DNA from: Pygmaiobacter massiliensis
Lineage (GTDB): Bacteria; Bacillota; Clostridia; Oscillospirales; Ruminococcaceae
Direction of reading: 5' to 3'
Assembly (NCBI RefSeq): GCF_900199435.1
Contig: NZ_OAML01000002.1
Location: forward strand, 310,001-374,000
Length of the DNA: 64,000 nt
This document shows positions 26,388-34,961 of this stretch, one piece after another. Each line of letters opens with the position of its first letter. Positions within the stretch are counted from its first letter, which is position 1. The notes under the pieces were generated by a model, which saw nothing but the letters and a program-made list of their open reading frames with translations, made no database searches and was not told the origin of the DNA. The translations under genes and the position numbers were made by a program.

Positions 26388-28163
26388 ATGTACTATTCCA
26401 GTGGTAACTATGAAGCATTTGCACGCCCGGTGAAACCCGAAGGCGTAGATCACAAATCTGCATACATTGTCGGCTCTGGCCTTGCAGCTCTTGCTGCCGC
26501 CTGCTTTCTCGTCCGTGACGGCCAGATGAAGGGCGAACGCGTACACATCTTAGAAAAAGGCCCCATCCCCGGCGGTGCTTGCGATGGTTTTTTATACGAA
26601 AACCTCGGCTATGTCATGCGCGGCGGCCGTGAAATGGATAACCACTTTGAGTGCATGTGGGATTTGTTCCGCTCTGTCCCCTCTATTGAAACCGAGGGTG
26701 TTAGTGTGCTGGATGAATACTATTGGCTGAATAAAAAAGACCCGAACTCCTCTTTGATGCGCGCTACCATCAACCGCGGCCAAGATGCCCACACAGATAA
26801 AAAATTCGGTCTTTCGGACAAAGGTGCAATGGAAATTATGCAGCTTTTCTTTACGCCGGATGAAGACCTGTACGACAAACGCATCGACGAGCTTTTTGAT
26901 GCTGAAGTTCTGGATTCCAACTTCTGGCTGTATTGGCGCACCATGTTTGCGTTTGAAAACTGGCACAGCGCTCTTGAGATGAAGCTATATATCAAACGCT
27001 TTATCCACCATGTTGGCGGTTTGCCGGACTTTACCGCACTCCGTTTCACCAAATACAATCAGTACGAATCCATGATTCTGCCGATGATTAAGTATCTTGA
27101 GTCTTATGGCGTGCAGTTCCACTACAATACCAAAGTTGTCAATGTGGAATTCGACATTCAGCCGGAAAAGAAAGTTGCGAAACGAGTCATCGTGCTCCAT
27201 GAGGGTAAAGAAGAATCCATTGATTTAACCGAAGATGACCTTATCTTTATCACCAACGGCGGCTGTGTAGAAAACTCCAGCCTCGGCAGCCAGAACGCCC
27301 CTGCCCCCTTCCATTCGGAAATCAAAGAGGGTGGTGGCTGGGATATGTGGCGCAAAATCGCGGCACAGGATCCCGCATTTGGCCATCCCGATAAATTCTG
27401 CCACGACCCCGAAAAGAGCAACTGGATGAGCGCCACCGTCACTACCCTCGACAACCGCATTCCTCCTTATGTGCAGAAGATTTGTCAGCGCGACCCGTTC
27501 TCCGGTAAGGTCGTCACTGGCGGCATTGTTACTGCTAAAGACTCGAACTGGCTGCTTAGCTGGACATTTAACCGCCAGCCTCAGTTCCGCAGCCAGCCCA
27601 AAGGGCAGCTTGTCGGTTGGATTTACGGTCTATTTAGCGATAAACCGGGCAACTTTGTAAAAAAGACGATGCGCGAGTGCACTGGTAAAGAAATCTGCAT
27701 GGAGTGGCTTTATCATATGGGCGTGCCCGAGGACCAGATTGAGGACCTTGCAGAGCACAGCGCAAATACGATTCCCTGCATGATGCCGTATATCACTGCT
27801 TTCTTTATGCCGCGCGCTGCCGGCGACCGGCCTGCCGTGGTGCCCGAGGGCAGTGTAAACTTTGCTTTTGTTGGCCAGTTTGCAGAAACTGTGCGAGACA
27901 CCATCTTCACCACAGAATACTCCATCCGCACCGGTATGGAGGCAGTTTACACCCTGCTGGACATTGACCGGGGTGTGCCCGAAGTTTGGGGCAGCGTTTA
28001 TGATGTGCGCGACCTGCTGAACTCTACCGTACAGCTGCGCGATGGCAAAAAAATAACTGATATGGAACTTGGTTTTAAAGAAAAAATTGCACTGAAAGAA
28101 ATTCTTAAAAAAATCCAAGGAACAGATATTGAAAAGTTGCTGAAAGAGCACAACCTGATTTAA
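26388..28163 (+). CDS. ohyA: Oleate hydratase (myosin-cross-reactive antigen family)
   Basis: A 591-residue FAD enzyme that adds water to the cis-9 double bond of unsaturated fatty acids, giving 10-hydroxy acids. This detoxifies free fatty acids in gut bacteria. Visible are the FAD-binding IVGSGLAALAAACFL (residues 27-41), LEKGPIPGGACDG, and the active-site loop RGGREMDNHFE (78-88) with the catalytic glutamate. SWTFNRQPQF and the C-terminal FAFVGQFAETVRDTIFTTEYS segments are typical. Length matches the family (about 580-650). It is cytoplasmic or membrane-associated. The upstream TetR gene probably responds to fatty acids (inference). Confidence 0.95.
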   Translation: MYYSSGNYEAFARPVKPEGVDHKSAYIVGSGLAALAAACFLVRDGQMKGERVHILEKGPIPGGACDGFLYENLGYVMRGGREMDNHFECMWDLFRSVPSIETEGVSVLDEYYWLNKKDPNSSLMRATINRGQDAHTDKKFGLSDKGAMEIMQLFFTPDEDLYDKRIDELFDAEVLDSNFWLYWRTMFAFENWHSALEMKLYIKRFIHHVGGLPDFTALRFTKYNQYESMILPMIKYLESYGVQFHYNTKVVNVEFDIQPEKKVAKRVIVLHEGKEESIDLTEDDLIFITNGGCVENSSLGSQNAPAPFHSEIKEGGGWDMWRKIAAQDPAFGHPDKFCHDPEKSNWMSATVTTLDNRIPPYVQKICQRDPFSGKVVTGGIVTAKDSNWLLSWTFNRQPQFRSQPKGQLVGWIYGLFSDKPGNFVKKTMRECTGKEICMEWLYHMGVPEDQIEDLAEHSANTIPCMMPYITAFFMPRAAGDRPAVVPEGSVNFAFVGQFAETVRDTIFTTEYSIRTGMEAVYTLLDIDRGVPEVWGSVYDVRDLLNSTVQLRDGKKITDMELGFKEKIALKEILKKIQGTDIEKLLKEHNLI

Positions 28164-28206
28164 CCTAATCGTTTCCCTTTTTCAACTCTGCGTTTCTCAA
28201 AAATAA

Positions 28207-28248
28207 AAAAGCATGGCTTCTTTATCGAGGCCATGCTTTTCGTTTTTT
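28207..28248 (+). terminator. Terminator of oleate hydratase
   Basis: AAAAGCATGGC (28207-28217) pairs with GCCATGCTTTT (28230-28240), followed by a T-run. Confidence 0.85.
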
Positions 28249-28379
28249 CTTGAAATATTTTCCATTTAGAATCGTTTTAATAGTGGAGCATTGAGAAAAG
28301 TGTAGCGCGGAGGGTAACGCAAGTGCAGCTTGCTTTTTCGCTTATTGCGCGAGATAATACCAAAAAGGGGCGTTTTGAT

Positions 28380-29060
28380 ATGTATAAAATTTTGATTGTG
28401 GAAGACGACGCAGCAATTACCGCAGTGCTGACCCGACGACTTACCAGCTGGGGTTATGCGGTAGAAACGGTGCAGGATTTTTCCGCTGTATTAGAGCAGT
28501 TCGAGACTTTCGAGCCTCATTTGGTATTGATGGATCTTTCACTACCCTTATATAATGGCTACCACTGGTGTACCGAAATCCGTAAAACCAGTAAAACGCC
28601 AGTGCTTTTTATTTCTTCTGCTGGGGACGATATGAACCTGGTGATGGCCCTGAATTTGGGTGCAGACGATTTCATCGCAAAGCCCTTCCATTTAGATGTA
28701 GTAACGGCAAAGATACAGGCCATTTTACGCCGCACCTATGCCTTTGGCGCTGACACCTCTTTGCTGACCTTGGGGGACGTTTCTCTCAACCTTGGAGACT
28801 GCACCCTTTGCCGCAACAGCGAAAAACTAGAGCTGACCAAAAATGAATTTCGCATTTTGCAGCGGCTGATGGAAGCACAAGGCAACATTGTTTCGCGAGA
28901 GGCGATTATTCGCAGCCTTTGGGAAAGCGAAAGCTTTGTGGATGACAATACGCTTACCGTAAATGTTACCCGGCTGCGGCGCAAGCTCGAAGAACTGAAC
29001 CTTGGCGATTTTATCCGCACCAAAAAAGGGATCGGCTATTGGGTGGAGGTTCCCACATGA
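28380..29060 (+). CDS. OmpR/PhoB-family response regulator (BceR-like)
   Basis: A 226-residue two-domain regulator. The receiver has acidic residues Asp9 and Asp10, phosphoacceptor Asp52 in LVLMDLSLP and Lys101 in FIAKPF. The C-terminal winged helix includes FVDDNTLTVNVTRLRRKL. The preferred start is ATG 28380 (AGGGG nine bases upstream); the longer frame from 28323 adds an unlikely N-terminus. The stop overlaps the kinase start (ATGA). With the kinase and the ABC transporter it forms a BceRS-BceAB-type peptide-antibiotic sensing and resistance module. It should bind the palindrome at 30053-30070. Confidence 0.92.
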   Translation: MYKILIVEDDAAITAVLTRRLTSWGYAVETVQDFSAVLEQFETFEPHLVLMDLSLPLYNGYHWCTEIRKTSKTPVLFISSAGDDMNLVMALNLGADDFIAKPFHLDVVTAKIQAILRRTYAFGADTSLLTLGDVSLNLGDCTLCRNSEKLELTKNEFRILQRLMEAQGNIVSREAIIRSLWESESFVDDNTLTVNVTRLRRKLEELNLGDFIRTKKGIGYWVEVPT

Positions 29061-30049
29061 AGATGATTTTCAATTATTTTAGGCTGCGGGCAAAATTCTT
29101 TTTGCTCTATTTGCTGCTGCTTTTTTTACTATTTGCAGTTTACGGGTTGTATGGCCTGCCGTTTGGCCCGGCACAGTATACCGCGCTGCTGCTTAGCCTT
29201 GTCTGCGTGCTTTTTTGCATTGCAGACTTTTTCTCTTTCGCAAAGAAACTTCGTTATTATGCCGTCATGCAAAATCAGCTTGTAGCACTGCCCAATGTGG
29301 TGCCTTCCTCCCCTTCCCCCACCGAAGAGGCTTTGCTGGCCGTGATTCGCCAGCTTTCTCAGCGTGCACAGGCTGCCGAAACCGCCCATACAGCACAGCT
29401 TTCTGCCACCAACGAATACTACACACTCTGGTCGCACCAAATCAAAACCCCTCTGGCCGCCATGCGGCTTTTGCTGCAAGAGCCGGAGCCCGACACCGAC
29501 GCCCTTCTCCAGGAACTGTTTAAGACCGAACAGTACGTCGAGATGGTGCTGGGCTATCAGCGATTAAAAATGTCGACCAAGGACTTGGTTTTGCAAGAGT
29601 ATCCACTAAATACGCTTGTGCACAAAGCAGTTATGGGGGTTTCAACCCTCATAATCCATAAAAAGCTTTCGCTTGATTTGGCTGAGCTGCATGGCACAGT
29701 GCTGACCGATGAAAAATGGCTGATTTTTGTGCTGGAGCAGCTTTTGACCAATGCCGCAAAATATACTGCTCGCGGCACCATTTCGATTTATCAATCCGCA
29801 GATGCCCCACATCTTTTAGTTGTAGAAGATACCGGCATCGGCATCCGGCCAGAAGATTTACCACGTGTATGCGAGCAGGGCTACACCGGCTGCAACGGCA
29901 GGCTGGAGGAGCATTCTACCGGCATCGGGCTCGCACTTTGTAAACAGGTAATGGCGATGCTTGGGCACTCTTTTACCATTACTTCTGTTTTGGGCAAGGG
30001 CACCCGTGTGACGCTGGACCTGGGACGCAAAAAACTGGAAACAGAATAG
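29057..30049 (+). CDS. Intramembrane-sensing histidine kinase (BceS-like)
   Basis: A 330-residue kinase with two membrane segments (about residues 13-33 and 40-60) separated by a loop of only a few residues. It therefore cannot bind ligand itself and depends on the transporter, as known for BceS-type kinases. The dimerisation helix has WSHQIKTPLAAM with phosphorylated His127. The ATP domain shows LLTNAAKYTARG (N box), VEDTGIGI (G1) and STGIGLALCKQV (G2). The ATG overlaps the stop of the regulator gene. Confidence 0.92.
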   Translation: MKMIFNYFRLRAKFFLLYLLLLFLLFAVYGLYGLPFGPAQYTALLLSLVCVLFCIADFFSFAKKLRYYAVMQNQLVALPNVVPSSPSPTEEALLAVIRQLSQRAQAAETAHTAQLSATNEYYTLWSHQIKTPLAAMRLLLQEPEPDTDALLQELFKTEQYVEMVLGYQRLKMSTKDLVLQEYPLNTLVHKAVMGVSTLIIHKKLSLDLAELHGTVLTDEKWLIFVLEQLLTNAAKYTARGTISIYQSADAPHLLVVEDTGIGIRPEDLPRVCEQGYTGCNGRLEEHSTGIGLALCKQVMAMLGHSFTITSVLGKGTRVTLDLGRKKLETE

Positions 30050-30052
30050 TCT

Positions 30053-30091
30053 CCTTACAAAACTGTAAGGTTTGCCACACAAATTGTAAGG
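30053..30091 (+). promoter_or_regulatory. Operator of the Bce-like transporter: palindrome plus second half site
   Basis: CCTTACA-AAAC-TGTAAGG (30053-30070) is a perfect palindrome. TGTAAGG recurs at 30085-30091, 21 bases from the first copy. BceR-type regulators bind a main inverted repeat with N4 spacer and a secondary site at helical distance, so this fits autoregulated induction of the transporter. Confidence 0.65.
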
Positions 30092-30122
30092 CGGTTCGAT
30101 GGCTTCGCTGTTAACCGCCTTT

Positions 30123-30128
30123 TATAAT
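30123..30128 (+). promoter_or_regulatory. -10 box of the Bce-like transporter promoter
   Basis: A consensus TATAAT, 34 bases upstream of the ATG. No good -35 exists at the right distance (around 30100), as expected for a promoter that needs the response regulator. Confidence 0.5.
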
Positions 30129-30161
30129 AGAGTCAGAAACAAAACAAAGGAGATTTCTGTT

Positions 30162-30929
30162 ATGCCTTTATTAGAAGTCAAGCATCTCAAAAAAATTTAC
30201 ACCACCCGGTTTGGCAACAACCCTGTGGAAGCGTTAAAAGATGTGAATTTTACCGTAGAACCCGGCGAATATGTCGCTGTGATGGGCGAATCCGGCTCTG
30301 GCAAAACCACACTGCTGAATATTCTGGCAGCACTGGATCGGCCTACCGGGGGCGAAGTTTTGCTGGCTGGCACCCCGACAAGTGCCATTCCTGAAGCAAA
30401 GATGGCCGCTTACCGGCGCGACAACCTCGGCTTTGTATTTCAGGATTTTAACCTGCTGGATACGTTCTCGTTGCGGGATAATATTTATCTGCCCCTTGTG
30501 CTGGCACAAAAGAATCATACTGAAATGGCGGCGCGGCTGGAGCCGATTGCAAAACAGCTTGGCATTGCGGACCTGTTGGACAAATACCCGTATGAAATAT
30601 CCGGCGGGCAAAAGCAGCGCGTGGCGGTGGCCCGTGCACTGATTACTCACCCGCAACTGGTACTGGCAGATGAACCCACCGGCGCGCTCGATTCGAAAGC
30701 CACCGAAAGCCTGTTGCACGTTTTTGAAGAAATCAACAAAGCTGGTCAGACAATTGTAATGGTAACCCACTCCACGCGGGCAGCCAGCCATGCAGGGCGC
30801 GTGCTCTTTATCAAGGACGGCGTGGTTTTCCATCAGCTATACCGCGGCGAGCACACCAGTGCCGAAATGTTCCAAAAAATTTCGGAAACGCTGACTGTTT
30901 TGACGACAGGGGGGAACAGCGTTGAATAG
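30162..30929 (+). CDS. ABC transporter ATP-binding protein (BceA-like)
   Basis: A 255-residue ATPase of the MacB/LolD-like branch. Walker A GESGSGKT is at residues 42-49, the Q-loop in FVFQDFNLL, the signature ISGGQKQRVAVARAL, Walker B LVLADEPTGALDS and the switch histidine in VTHSTRAA. ATG 30162 is chosen (AAAGGAG upstream). It overlaps the permease gene by eight bases. Together they would free lipid-II-cycle targets from peptide antibiotics and act as the sensor for the kinase. Confidence 0.93.
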   Translation: MPLLEVKHLKKIYTTRFGNNPVEALKDVNFTVEPGEYVAVMGESGSGKTTLLNILAALDRPTGGEVLLAGTPTSAIPEAKMAAYRRDNLGFVFQDFNLLDTFSLRDNIYLPLVLAQKNHTEMAARLEPIAKQLGIADLLDKYPYEISGGQKQRVAVARALITHPQLVLADEPTGALDSKATESLLHVFEEINKAGQTIVMVTHSTRAASHAGRVLFIKDGVVFHQLYRGEHTSAEMFQKISETLTVLTTGGNSVE

Positions 30930-32886
30930 CCGTTTTTATCTGCGCCTTGCGAAAACCAACATTAGCAAAAACCGAAACATCTATACCCCCTACCACATCG
31001 CGGCTACCTTGATTGTTATGCTGTTTTACTGTCTCATTTCCGTCACCACCATGGTGGCCAAAAGCGACAGCTCTACCATGGCTTTTATGTTGGGGCTTTG
31101 TACAGTAATTTGCGGCATTATGTCGCTGGTCATTTTGTTTTATATCAACTGTTTTGTAATGCGCCGTCGCAAACACGAATTTGGTCTTTACAGCATTTTA
31201 GGCATGGAAAAGCGCCACATCGCACGGGTAATGATGTGGGAAGTGATGCTTACCGGGCTCTTTTGCATCGTCGCCGGCATTGTTTGCGGTGCGGTGTTCA
31301 GCCAGTTTTTCTTTCTATTATTAATGTATATTGTCAAACTGCCTACCCGGCTTTCCTTTACGATTCCCCTGGGCGGTGTTGGCGTCACCTTTTTGCTTTT
31401 TGCCGCTGGGTTTGCCCTCGTGCTTTTATACGATGTTCTCTCGCTGCGCCGCACCGACCCAATTGCGCTGATGCGCAGCGGCAAAGAGGGCGAGCGCGAG
31501 CCCAAGGCGCGCTGGCTGGTTGCGCTGATTGGCCTTGTTACACTGGGCGCCGGTTATACACTTGCATTGACAGTAAAAACCGGCTCTGAGGCCCTTATGG
31601 CATTTTTCCCGGCGGTGCTGCTTGTCATCGCCGGCACCTACTCGCTTTTTATTGCCGGCAGCATCGCACTGCTGAAGCTGCTGCGCAAAAATAAAAATTT
31701 CTATTACCGGCCCAAAAACTTTATCTCTGTTTCGGGTATGATTTACCGGATGAAACAAAACGCTGTGGGGCTTGCAAATATCTGTATCCTCTCCACCTGC
31801 GTACTGGTTACACTCTCTTCTACGGTTTGCCTTTTTATTGGCGAAGAAGATATTCTGCGCAGCATGTACCCACGCGATGTTGCGGCAAGCTGCGTTGCCA
31901 ACACCCCCGCAGATGGCGATAAGCTGCGCGAAGCCGCCGAAGACCACGCCAAGGCGTATGGGCTTTCTCTTGAAAACCCCACTGGCTTTTACCGCATTTT
32001 CTGCCCTGGTGTGCGCAGCGGCGATTCGTTTAAAGTACAGACCTATTTTGACAATTCTACCTATCAGGTGTATCTGACGACCCTCGAAGATTACAATAGA
32101 AACACCGGTTCTACTCAAACACTGGGCAAAGATGAAGTTCTGGCCGCTGTATATGGTGAACCGTTACAGGGCACTACCCTTTCGATCGCTGGCCATGACT
32201 ACCGCATCGCGCAAGAGGTGGATTTGCCCGCTTTCATTGGCGCTGCTGATAAAATGAAGGCACTCGTTGTCGTGCTGCCCTCTTTTGAAGCACTGCAAAC
32301 ACAGCTTGGAGAGATTAACGCCAACCTGTCCGATGACGATGCCCGTGTATTGTTCTACCACTATCAATACGACACCGCAGGCGGCAAAGCAGTTTCAGCT
32401 GATTATTACGACACAATGTACAGCGACTTCGCTGCAAAGGTACCCACCCTTAGCCGGGTGCAGGATGTTAACGGAGCACGCAACGAGTTCTACCAGCTTT
32501 ACGGCACACTGCTTTTTGTAGGCATCTTTTTTGTCGCACTATTCCTCATCTGCGCAGTGCTTATCATTTACTATAAGCAAATCACAGAAGGTTTTGACGA
32601 CCATGACCGTTTCCGCATTATGAAAAACGTTGGCCTTTCTGATGCCGAGGTGCGTTCTACCATCAGCAAGCAGGTGCTTCTGGTATTCTTTTTGCCGCTG
32701 CTTACGGCAGTGCTGCACATTTCGGTTGCTTTCCCGGTTTTGCTTAAACTGTTAATGGCTTTTAATATGGCCAATACTCCACTATTTTTAGGCTGCACGG
32801 CAGGCTCTGTGCTTTGTTTCTCGGCACTCTACCTCGTTGTATACCGCCTTACCTCTCGCACTTATTACCGCATTGTGCAAGCTTAG
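30922..32886 (+). CDS. ABC transporter permease with large extracellular domain (BceB-like)
   Basis: A 654-residue FtsX-family permease with ten predicted membrane segments. A big extracellular domain (about residues 310-530) lies between segments 7 and 8, the hallmark of BceB-type proteins and the region that sets peptide specificity. The cytoplasmic RRRKHEFGLYSILGMEKRHI segment is the ATPase-coupling region of FtsX domains. It starts with TTG 30922 inside the end of the ATPase gene and has GGGGGG in front. A terminator follows, so the operon ends here. Confidence 0.92.
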   Translation: MNSRFYLRLAKTNISKNRNIYTPYHIAATLIVMLFYCLISVTTMVAKSDSSTMAFMLGLCTVICGIMSLVILFYINCFVMRRRKHEFGLYSILGMEKRHIARVMMWEVMLTGLFCIVAGIVCGAVFSQFFFLLLMYIVKLPTRLSFTIPLGGVGVTFLLFAAGFALVLLYDVLSLRRTDPIALMRSGKEGEREPKARWLVALIGLVTLGAGYTLALTVKTGSEALMAFFPAVLLVIAGTYSLFIAGSIALLKLLRKNKNFYYRPKNFISVSGMIYRMKQNAVGLANICILSTCVLVTLSSTVCLFIGEEDILRSMYPRDVAASCVANTPADGDKLREAAEDHAKAYGLSLENPTGFYRIFCPGVRSGDSFKVQTYFDNSTYQVYLTTLEDYNRNTGSTQTLGKDEVLAAVYGEPLQGTTLSIAGHDYRIAQEVDLPAFIGAADKMKALVVVLPSFEALQTQLGEINANLSDDDARVLFYHYQYDTAGGKAVSADYYDTMYSDFAAKVPTLSRVQDVNGARNEFYQLYGTLLFVGIFFVALFLICAVLIIYYKQITEGFDDHDRFRIMKNVGLSDAEVRSTISKQVLLVFFLPLLTAVLHISVAFPVLLKLLMAFNMANTPLFLGCTAGSVLCFSALYLVVYRLTSRTYYRIVQA

Positions 32887-32901
32887 CTGCTATCTTTCAC
32901 C

Positions 32902-32946
32902 AAAGGGTCTGTGCCTGTATCGGCGCAGACCCTTTCCTTTTTTCTT
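32902..32946 (+). terminator. Terminator of the Bce-like operon
   Basis: AAGGGTCTGTGCC pairs with GGCGCAGACCCTT around a short loop, followed by CCTTTTTTC. Confidence 0.85.
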
Positions 32947-33004
32947 GAAAAAGCTTACAAAATAAGCTAAAATATAAGCACAACACTTGCGGGAGGGAGC
33001 AATT

Positions 33005-33571
33005 ATGGCAGATTCGGCCCTGACAAAGCGCGTGCTTGGCGACAGCTTAAAAGAGCTGATGCAAAAAAAGCCTCTTGCCAAAATCTCGGTGGGTGACATT
33101 ACCAGCCACTGCGATATCAACCGGCAAACCTTTTATTATCACTTTAAAGATAAATACGACCTGGTCAACTGGATTTACTCTTCTGAAACGATTCCCTATA
33201 TGACCAGTTTTTCAGACAAGGCACATTGGGCAGATGGAATGTGTGACCTTTGTCTTTACATGCAGGAAAATAAAAAGTTTTACATAAATGCATTGTCTAC
33301 CCCAGGCCAAAACAGCTTTCAGGAATATCTGACTGACTTTTTATATGATCTTATTCTTTCTTTGCTGGACGAGCTTTGCGGCGAACGCAAGGTAGATCAG
33401 CGAGACCTTGATTTTATCGCAAACTTCTACTCGCTTGCCTTTGTGGCACTTGTGATGCAGTGGGCCCAACACGGCATGAAAGAAGACCCAGTAGAGTACG
33501 TTGGCCGCATTACTGCACTGGTAGACGGCAACATGCTGCACGAGCTCGACAAATACAGCACAAAAGAATAG
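33005..33571 (+). CDS. TetR/AcrR family regulator (DhaS-like, second copy)
   Basis: A 188-residue regulator similar in layout to the one at 25678. It starts MADSALTKRVLGDSLKELM, with helix-turn-helix ISVGDITSHCDINRQTFYYHFKDKYDL near residues 25-50 and a C-terminal domain ending MQWAQHGMKEDPVEYV. ATG 33005 follows GGGAGGGAGC. No transporter or enzyme gene is linked on the same strand, so the target is unknown. It could act on the divergent gene at 33718-34734 or elsewhere. Confidence 0.87.
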   Translation: MADSALTKRVLGDSLKELMQKKPLAKISVGDITSHCDINRQTFYYHFKDKYDLVNWIYSSETIPYMTSFSDKAHWADGMCDLCLYMQENKKFYINALSTPGQNSFQEYLTDFLYDLILSLLDELCGERKVDQRDLDFIANFYSLAFVALVMQWAQHGMKEDPVEYVGRITALVDGNMLHELDKYSTKE

Positions 33572-33650
33572 CACGATTCCTTTTCTGCTATCCATTTTCG
33601 GAACTCGCGTTTTTGTATGCTACGAAATTTATTTGCTTTCATATGAAAAC

Positions 33651-33692
33651 AAGGCGTCAACGCTGTAAAAAGCGTTGACGCCTTGTTTTTTG
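33651..33692 (+). terminator. Terminator between convergent genes
   Basis: AAGGCGTCAACGC (33651-33663) pairs with 33672-33684, followed by GTTTTTT. It can serve the TetR gene on the plus strand and, less well, the minus-strand gene ending at 33718. Confidence 0.85.
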
Positions 33693-33717
33693 CAAGTCTT
33701 TGCTAAATCTTATTTCC

Positions 33718-34734
33718 TTATACTGCGGGCATAATGGTCAAAATAGCCTGTCGCAGTGTAGCGGGGGCTGGCACGCTCATTTCAAGATGGCCGAGTGAGA
33801 TGGTCCCGCCCCGCCGCCAAATGAGAAAGTCGCTGCCGGGCGAAAATGCATCTGCAAGGTATGCGGTATCTATTTGCCAGTTAACCGGGAACGTATTGAG
33901 CTGCGCATCTTCACGAGCAGCATCTACAAACTGTGCCATCGCCGACAACTGCGACGGTGTGAGATTTTGCGGAATCAGCAGCGTATACATACAACCCGCT
34001 TGGCCTAGCTGGTGCAGCATTGCATTGGTTTGCACTACCGTTGCTGTTTCTGCCGACACCCGCAGGCTTGCGCCATAAACGCAGGCATTTTTCCGCAGTA
34101 ACGCAGCAGCGGATTCCATATCATCAGAATCGGCTTTGAGTGCCAGCATGCAGTTTCGCATTTGCCCCAATGCCTGCGCTGTGCCCTCAGTGATTAACGA
34201 TGCGGGCATATTCAGCAAAAAAGTGGACTCGGTATATTTGCGGGCAAACTGTAAAATCTGGTTCAGCTCGCCAAAGTCGTGCCGCAAATCCAGCGCGAAA
34301 GAAAACACACCAAGCTCTCTCGCTTCATCTATCAAGCCCGGCATCTTCGCCAGTATATTATCTTCTGCATTTTTCTGCAAATCGAACAAAATAAACGGCG
34401 GAAGATGTCGGCGAAGCACCTCTTGCTGTGCGCGAACCTGCCGCACACCATAGGTGAACGAGGTGTACCCCAGGTTCATGCTAAGCATACGCAGCGTTTC
34501 CGGGTTGGCATCTTGGGCAACCCGCAGCAACAATTCATAATAAGGGCTATTGGGTGCCTCGATGGCTTTTTGCACGCAATCTACAAATAGCTGCTGGTTT
34601 TCGCCTTGAAAAGTCATCTGCCCCAGGTCCGCCAGACGGCGCAACGCCCGCTTGGGATCGGTTTTTAAATCAGCGATGCTGCGCTGCACAATTGTGCCTA
34701 CCGCAGTGCGCTTCATTCTGTGTTGAAAATCCAT
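33718..34734 (-). CDS. Radical-SAM-like protein lacking the cluster cysteines
   Basis: A 338-residue protein without a confident family. Its N-terminal part (YYELLLRVAQDANPETLRML, then NLGYTSFTYGVRQVR) resembles the lead-in of a radical SAM group in which a CNLxCxxC motif follows directly. Here that position reads PFILFDLQKNAEDN, with no cysteine triplet anywhere. The rest looks like a TIM-barrel pattern (ELGVFSFALDLRHDFGELNQIL and so on). It is likely a degenerate, non-SAM barrel protein with a different role, or a different family altogether. GGAGG lies seven bases before the ATG. Confidence 0.6.
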   Translation of the reverse strand: MDFQHRMKRTAVGTIVQRSIADLKTDPKRALRRLADLGQMTFQGENQQLFVDCVQKAIEAPNSPYYELLLRVAQDANPETLRMLSMNLGYTSFTYGVRQVRAQQEVLRRHLPPFILFDLQKNAEDNILAKMPGLIDEARELGVFSFALDLRHDFGELNQILQFARKYTESTFLLNMPASLITEGTAQALGQMRNCMLALKADSDDMESAAALLRKNACVYGASLRVSAETATVVQTNAMLHQLGQAGCMYTLLIPQNLTPSQLSAMAQFVDAAREDAQLNTFPVNWQIDTAYLADAFSPGSDFLIWRRGGTISLGHLEMSVPAPATLRQAILTIMPAV

Positions 34735-34892
34735 TTCGTTCCTCCAAATTCTCGCCGACAGCAGAGCTTTTCAGCTGAATGGTGCAGCTCACCCTACTAT
34801 TCCTTATTCAGTATAACGGCAGCCAATGCCCTCTCATATAGACAAAAAGTATATTTGTCTAAAAAACAGATAGATTCCTTTTTTGCACAAAC

Positions 34893-34931
34893 AAAAACAG
34901 GCCCGCCACCAAGTGAAACGGCCTGTTTTTG
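34893..34931 (-). terminator. Terminator of galactokinase
   Basis: An AAAAACAGGC/GCCTGTTTTT stem (34894-34903 with 34921-34930). The minus-strand side has the T-run, and it lies 30 bases after the galK stop. Confidence 0.8.
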
Positions 34932-34961
34932 ATCATCTTTTCTTCTATTATATGCAGCAGG

